DNA from: CAZVBR01 sp964625755
Lineage (GTDB): Bacteria > Patescibacteriota > Minisyncoccia > Phycocordibacterales > XYD1-FULL-46-19
Length of the DNA stretch: 22,503 nucleotides
Direction of reading: 5' to 3'
Assembly: GCA_964625755.1 (NCBI GenBank)
Contig: CAZVBR010000010.1
Span: 1 to 22,503, forward strand
In this document: positions 20,999 through 22,503 of the stretch, piece after piece
How the letters are laid out: the number at the start of each line of letters is the position of its first letter
Numbering within the stretch: position 1 is the first letter of the stretch
The notes under the pieces: generated by a model
What the model was told of the DNA's origin: nothing
The model's database searches: none
What the model saw: the letters and a program-made list of their open reading frames with translations, nothing else
Made by a program: the position numbers and the translations under genes

Positions 20999-22360
20999 AT
21001 GCCAGAAGGCCCATCGTTGGAAAATCTGATCTCACTGTGTAAGCGTCGGGGTTTTATTTATCCCGGATCAGAAATTTATGGCGGACTTTCCGGGACTTTT
21101 GATTACGGACCCTTGGGGCTTGCCTTGAAAAATAACTTAAAAACCCTGTGGTGGAAGATGTATGTTGATGATCGGCCGGACATGTTCGGTTTGGACTCCA
21201 GTGTTTTAAAGAATCCTCAGATCTGGGAGGCAAGCGGTCATGCTACCGAGTTTAATGACCCGATCGTGGAAGATGTAAAAACCGGGGTCCGTTATCGAGC
21301 TGATCATTTGCTGGAAGATCAGGGGGTGGAAGACGCTGAAGCTATGAGTTTGGAAGAGATGACCCGGTTGATCAAAGACCGAGGCTTCAAAAGCCCGGCC
21401 GGCAACCCACTGTCGGAGGTTAAGAGTTTTAATATGATGTTTCAGACTCGGGTTGGAGCCACCGGCGGTGATGCCGGAGTGACTTATCTTCAGCCGGAGA
21501 CAGCTCAAGGGATGTTCGTTAATTTCAAGAATATCTTGGACAGTTTTTACCCGGACTTGCCGTTTGGTCTGGCTCAGATCGGTCGGTGTTTTCGTAACGA
21601 GATCTCACCGCGGGAGTTTCTGTTTCGAGTCCGGGAGTTTGAGATCATGGAGTTTGAGTATTTCATTCGGGAAGCCGATTGGCAAGATCTGTTCGAATTT
21701 TGGCGGAAGGAATTTTATCGCTGGGCGGAGCTGATCGGGCTGGATAAACAGAAGATCCATGAGCTTGAAGTGCCCAAAGAGGATCTGGCTCATTACTCCA
21801 AGCGAACCATTGATTTTGAGTACCAATTCAGTTTCGGGACCAAAGAGATCGGGGCGGTGGCTTACCGAACGGATTTTGACCTGAAGAACCACACGGAAAG
21901 ATCCGGAGTTGACCTGCGGTATACCGACAAACAAACCGGCGAGCGATTCACGCCTCACGTGTTGGAGCCGACTTTCGGGTTAGATCGTAATTTGCTGGCA
22001 GTCATCTCGGAAGCTTACCGCGAAGATGAGGTTGGGGGAGAGCCGCGCAGTTATTTGAATTTCCGGCCGGAAGTGGCTCCGGTCCGGGTGGCGGTTTTCC
22101 CGTTGCTAAAAAACAAGCCTCAGTTGACCGAAAAAGCCAAAGAAGTCTTTGCCGGTTTGAAGGCCGAGTTCGGCCGGGTGTGGTTTGATGACCACGGCAA
22201 TATCGGCAAGCGTTACCGTCGCCAGGACGAGATCGGAACACCTCACACTGTCACTGTCGACTTTGATTCGTTGGAAGACGATTCTGTTACGGTTCGTGAT
22301 CGCAATACGACCGAACAAGAGCGGGTGTCGATCGGAGAGCTCAGTTCTTATTTAATCTAG
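20999..22360 (+). CDS. glyS: Glycyl-tRNA synthetase (dimeric, class II single-chain type)
   Basis: Charges tRNA-Gly. This is the alpha2 form found in archaea, eukaryotes and many Gram-positives, not the alpha2beta2 GlyQ/GlyS form. 453 residues, full length. The N terminus has RRGFIYPGSEIYGGLSGTFD (16-35), FDYGPLG and the glycine-recognition region. LQPETAQGMFVNF (164-176), motif 2 with RNEISPRE (199-206), and motif 3 with EPTFGLDRNLLAVI (323-336) are present. The C-terminal anticodon-binding domain (about 350-453) ends with VTVRDRNTTEQERVSIGEL. No SD is seen. The stop codon's last base is also the first base of a 19-bp perfect hairpin. Confidence 0.97.
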   Translation: MPEGPSLENLISLCKRRGFIYPGSEIYGGLSGTFDYGPLGLALKNNLKTLWWKMYVDDRPDMFGLDSSVLKNPQIWEASGHATEFNDPIVEDVKTGVRYRADHLLEDQGVEDAEAMSLEEMTRLIKDRGFKSPAGNPLSEVKSFNMMFQTRVGATGGDAGVTYLQPETAQGMFVNFKNILDSFYPDLPFGLAQIGRCFRNEISPREFLFRVREFEIMEFEYFIREADWQDLFEFWRKEFYRWAELIGLDKQKIHELEVPKEDLAHYSKRTIDFEYQFSFGTKEIGAVAYRTDFDLKNHTERSGVDLRYTDKQTGERFTPHVLEPTFGLDRNLLAVISEAYREDEVGGEPRSYLNFRPEVAPVRVAVFPLLKNKPQLTEKAKEVFAGLKAEFGRVWFDDHGNIGKRYRRQDEIGTPHTVTVDFDSLEDDSVTVRDRNTTEQERVSIGELSSYLI

Positions 22361-22400
22361 CGCATTCATCACCGCAGCTTGGCTGCGGTGATGAATGCGC
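22360..22400 (+). terminator. Perfect 19-bp hairpin at the end of glyS
   Basis: Left arm 22360-22378 (GCGCATTCATCACCGCAGC), loop TTG (22379-22381), right arm 22382-22400, an exact reverse complement. It begins at the last base of the glyS stop. No T tract follows, so it is not a standard Rho-independent terminator. It may cap the mRNA 3' end, be a processing site, or belong to the hairpin cluster that follows. Confidence 0.55.
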
Positions 22401-22503
22401 GACGAAGGGATGTCAAGGGAAGTAGTAGTTTCCCTTGTGGCGGAGAGCAGCCGAGCCCCTCAGGAGGGGCTCGGGGCTCGGCGTTGAGAACCGAGGGGTT
22501 CTC
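22401..22503. other. Hairpin cluster, possible structured RNA, cut by the window edge
   Basis: Three more inverted repeats follow: CAAGGGAA/TTCCCTTG (22414-22421 with 22430-22437); CCGAGCCCCT/AGGGGCTCGG (22451-22460 with 22465-22474, loop CAGG); GAGAACC/GGTTCTC (22486-22492 with 22497-22503, loop GAGG). A second exclusive pairing exists for the middle hairpin: GCCGAGCCCC (22450-22459) with GGGGCTCGGC (22473-22482), made possible by the tandem GGGGCTC repeat at 22466-22479. No open frame is evident. Strand and identity are unknown. Confidence 0.5.

Noticed and set aside
1..22503. Alternative genetic code with TGA read as Gly or Trp
   Set aside because: TGA ends several genes at the expected C termini (for example the DHH gene, dut and glyA), and no conserved gene has an in-frame TGA.

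Overview
This window most likely comes from a bacterium of the Candidate Phyla Radiation (Patescibacteria). The signs are a compact genome of about half G+C, small proteins of families common in that group (an RNHCP-domain protein, a DUF5663-like helical protein, a one-pass surface protein with DUF11-like repeats), and reduced or rearranged core genes. TGA is an ordinary stop throughout, so the recoding of Gracilibacteria and Absconditabacteria is not used. I cannot place it more finely from sequence alone. No phage, IS element or CRISPR array is visible.

Layout. (1) 1-2551: a truncated tRNA-Val on the minus strand, divergent from acylphosphatase; then an RluA-type pseudouridine synthase, ribosomal protein L19 with a long acidic tail and a terminator, tRNA-Leu(GAG) and an RNHCP zinc-binding protein. 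(2) 2552-3122: mostly non-coding, holding tRNA-His. (3) 3123-6706: two uncharacterised proteins, a DHH/DHHA1 (NrnA-like) phosphoesterase overlapping a small membrane protein, and a membrane-anchored HtrA-type protease. (4) 6724-8031: secE-nusG-rplK from a strong promoter, closed by a bidirectional terminator with no rplA. (5) 8040-12985: thyX (minus strand), glyA, tmk, a two-domain dcd and dut. (6) 13034-18866: argS, ileS and recO. (7) 18899-22503: a large exported or surface protein, glyS and a dense run of hairpins at the window edge.

How the genes fit together. Region 5 holds the route dCTP to dUTP (Dcd) to dUMP (Dut) to dTMP (ThyX) to dTDP (Tmk), plus GlyA, which makes the methylene-tetrahydrofolate used by ThyX. 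Much of the rest is translation: three aminoacyl-tRNA synthetases, L19, L11, three tRNAs, and SecE/NusG.

Main points of interest. The isoleucyl-tRNA synthetase carries a complete, apparently catalytic histidine-phosphatase domain inserted inside its zinc-binding connective region. Many genes have a sigma70-like -10 box only 6-12 bases before the start codon, which predicts leaderless or nearly leaderless mRNAs. ThyX is a double-domain protein whose signature motif is split between its halves. tRNA-Leu(GAG) lacks both partners of the 18-55 elbow pair. A four-hairpin array with mutually exclusive pairings follows glyS.
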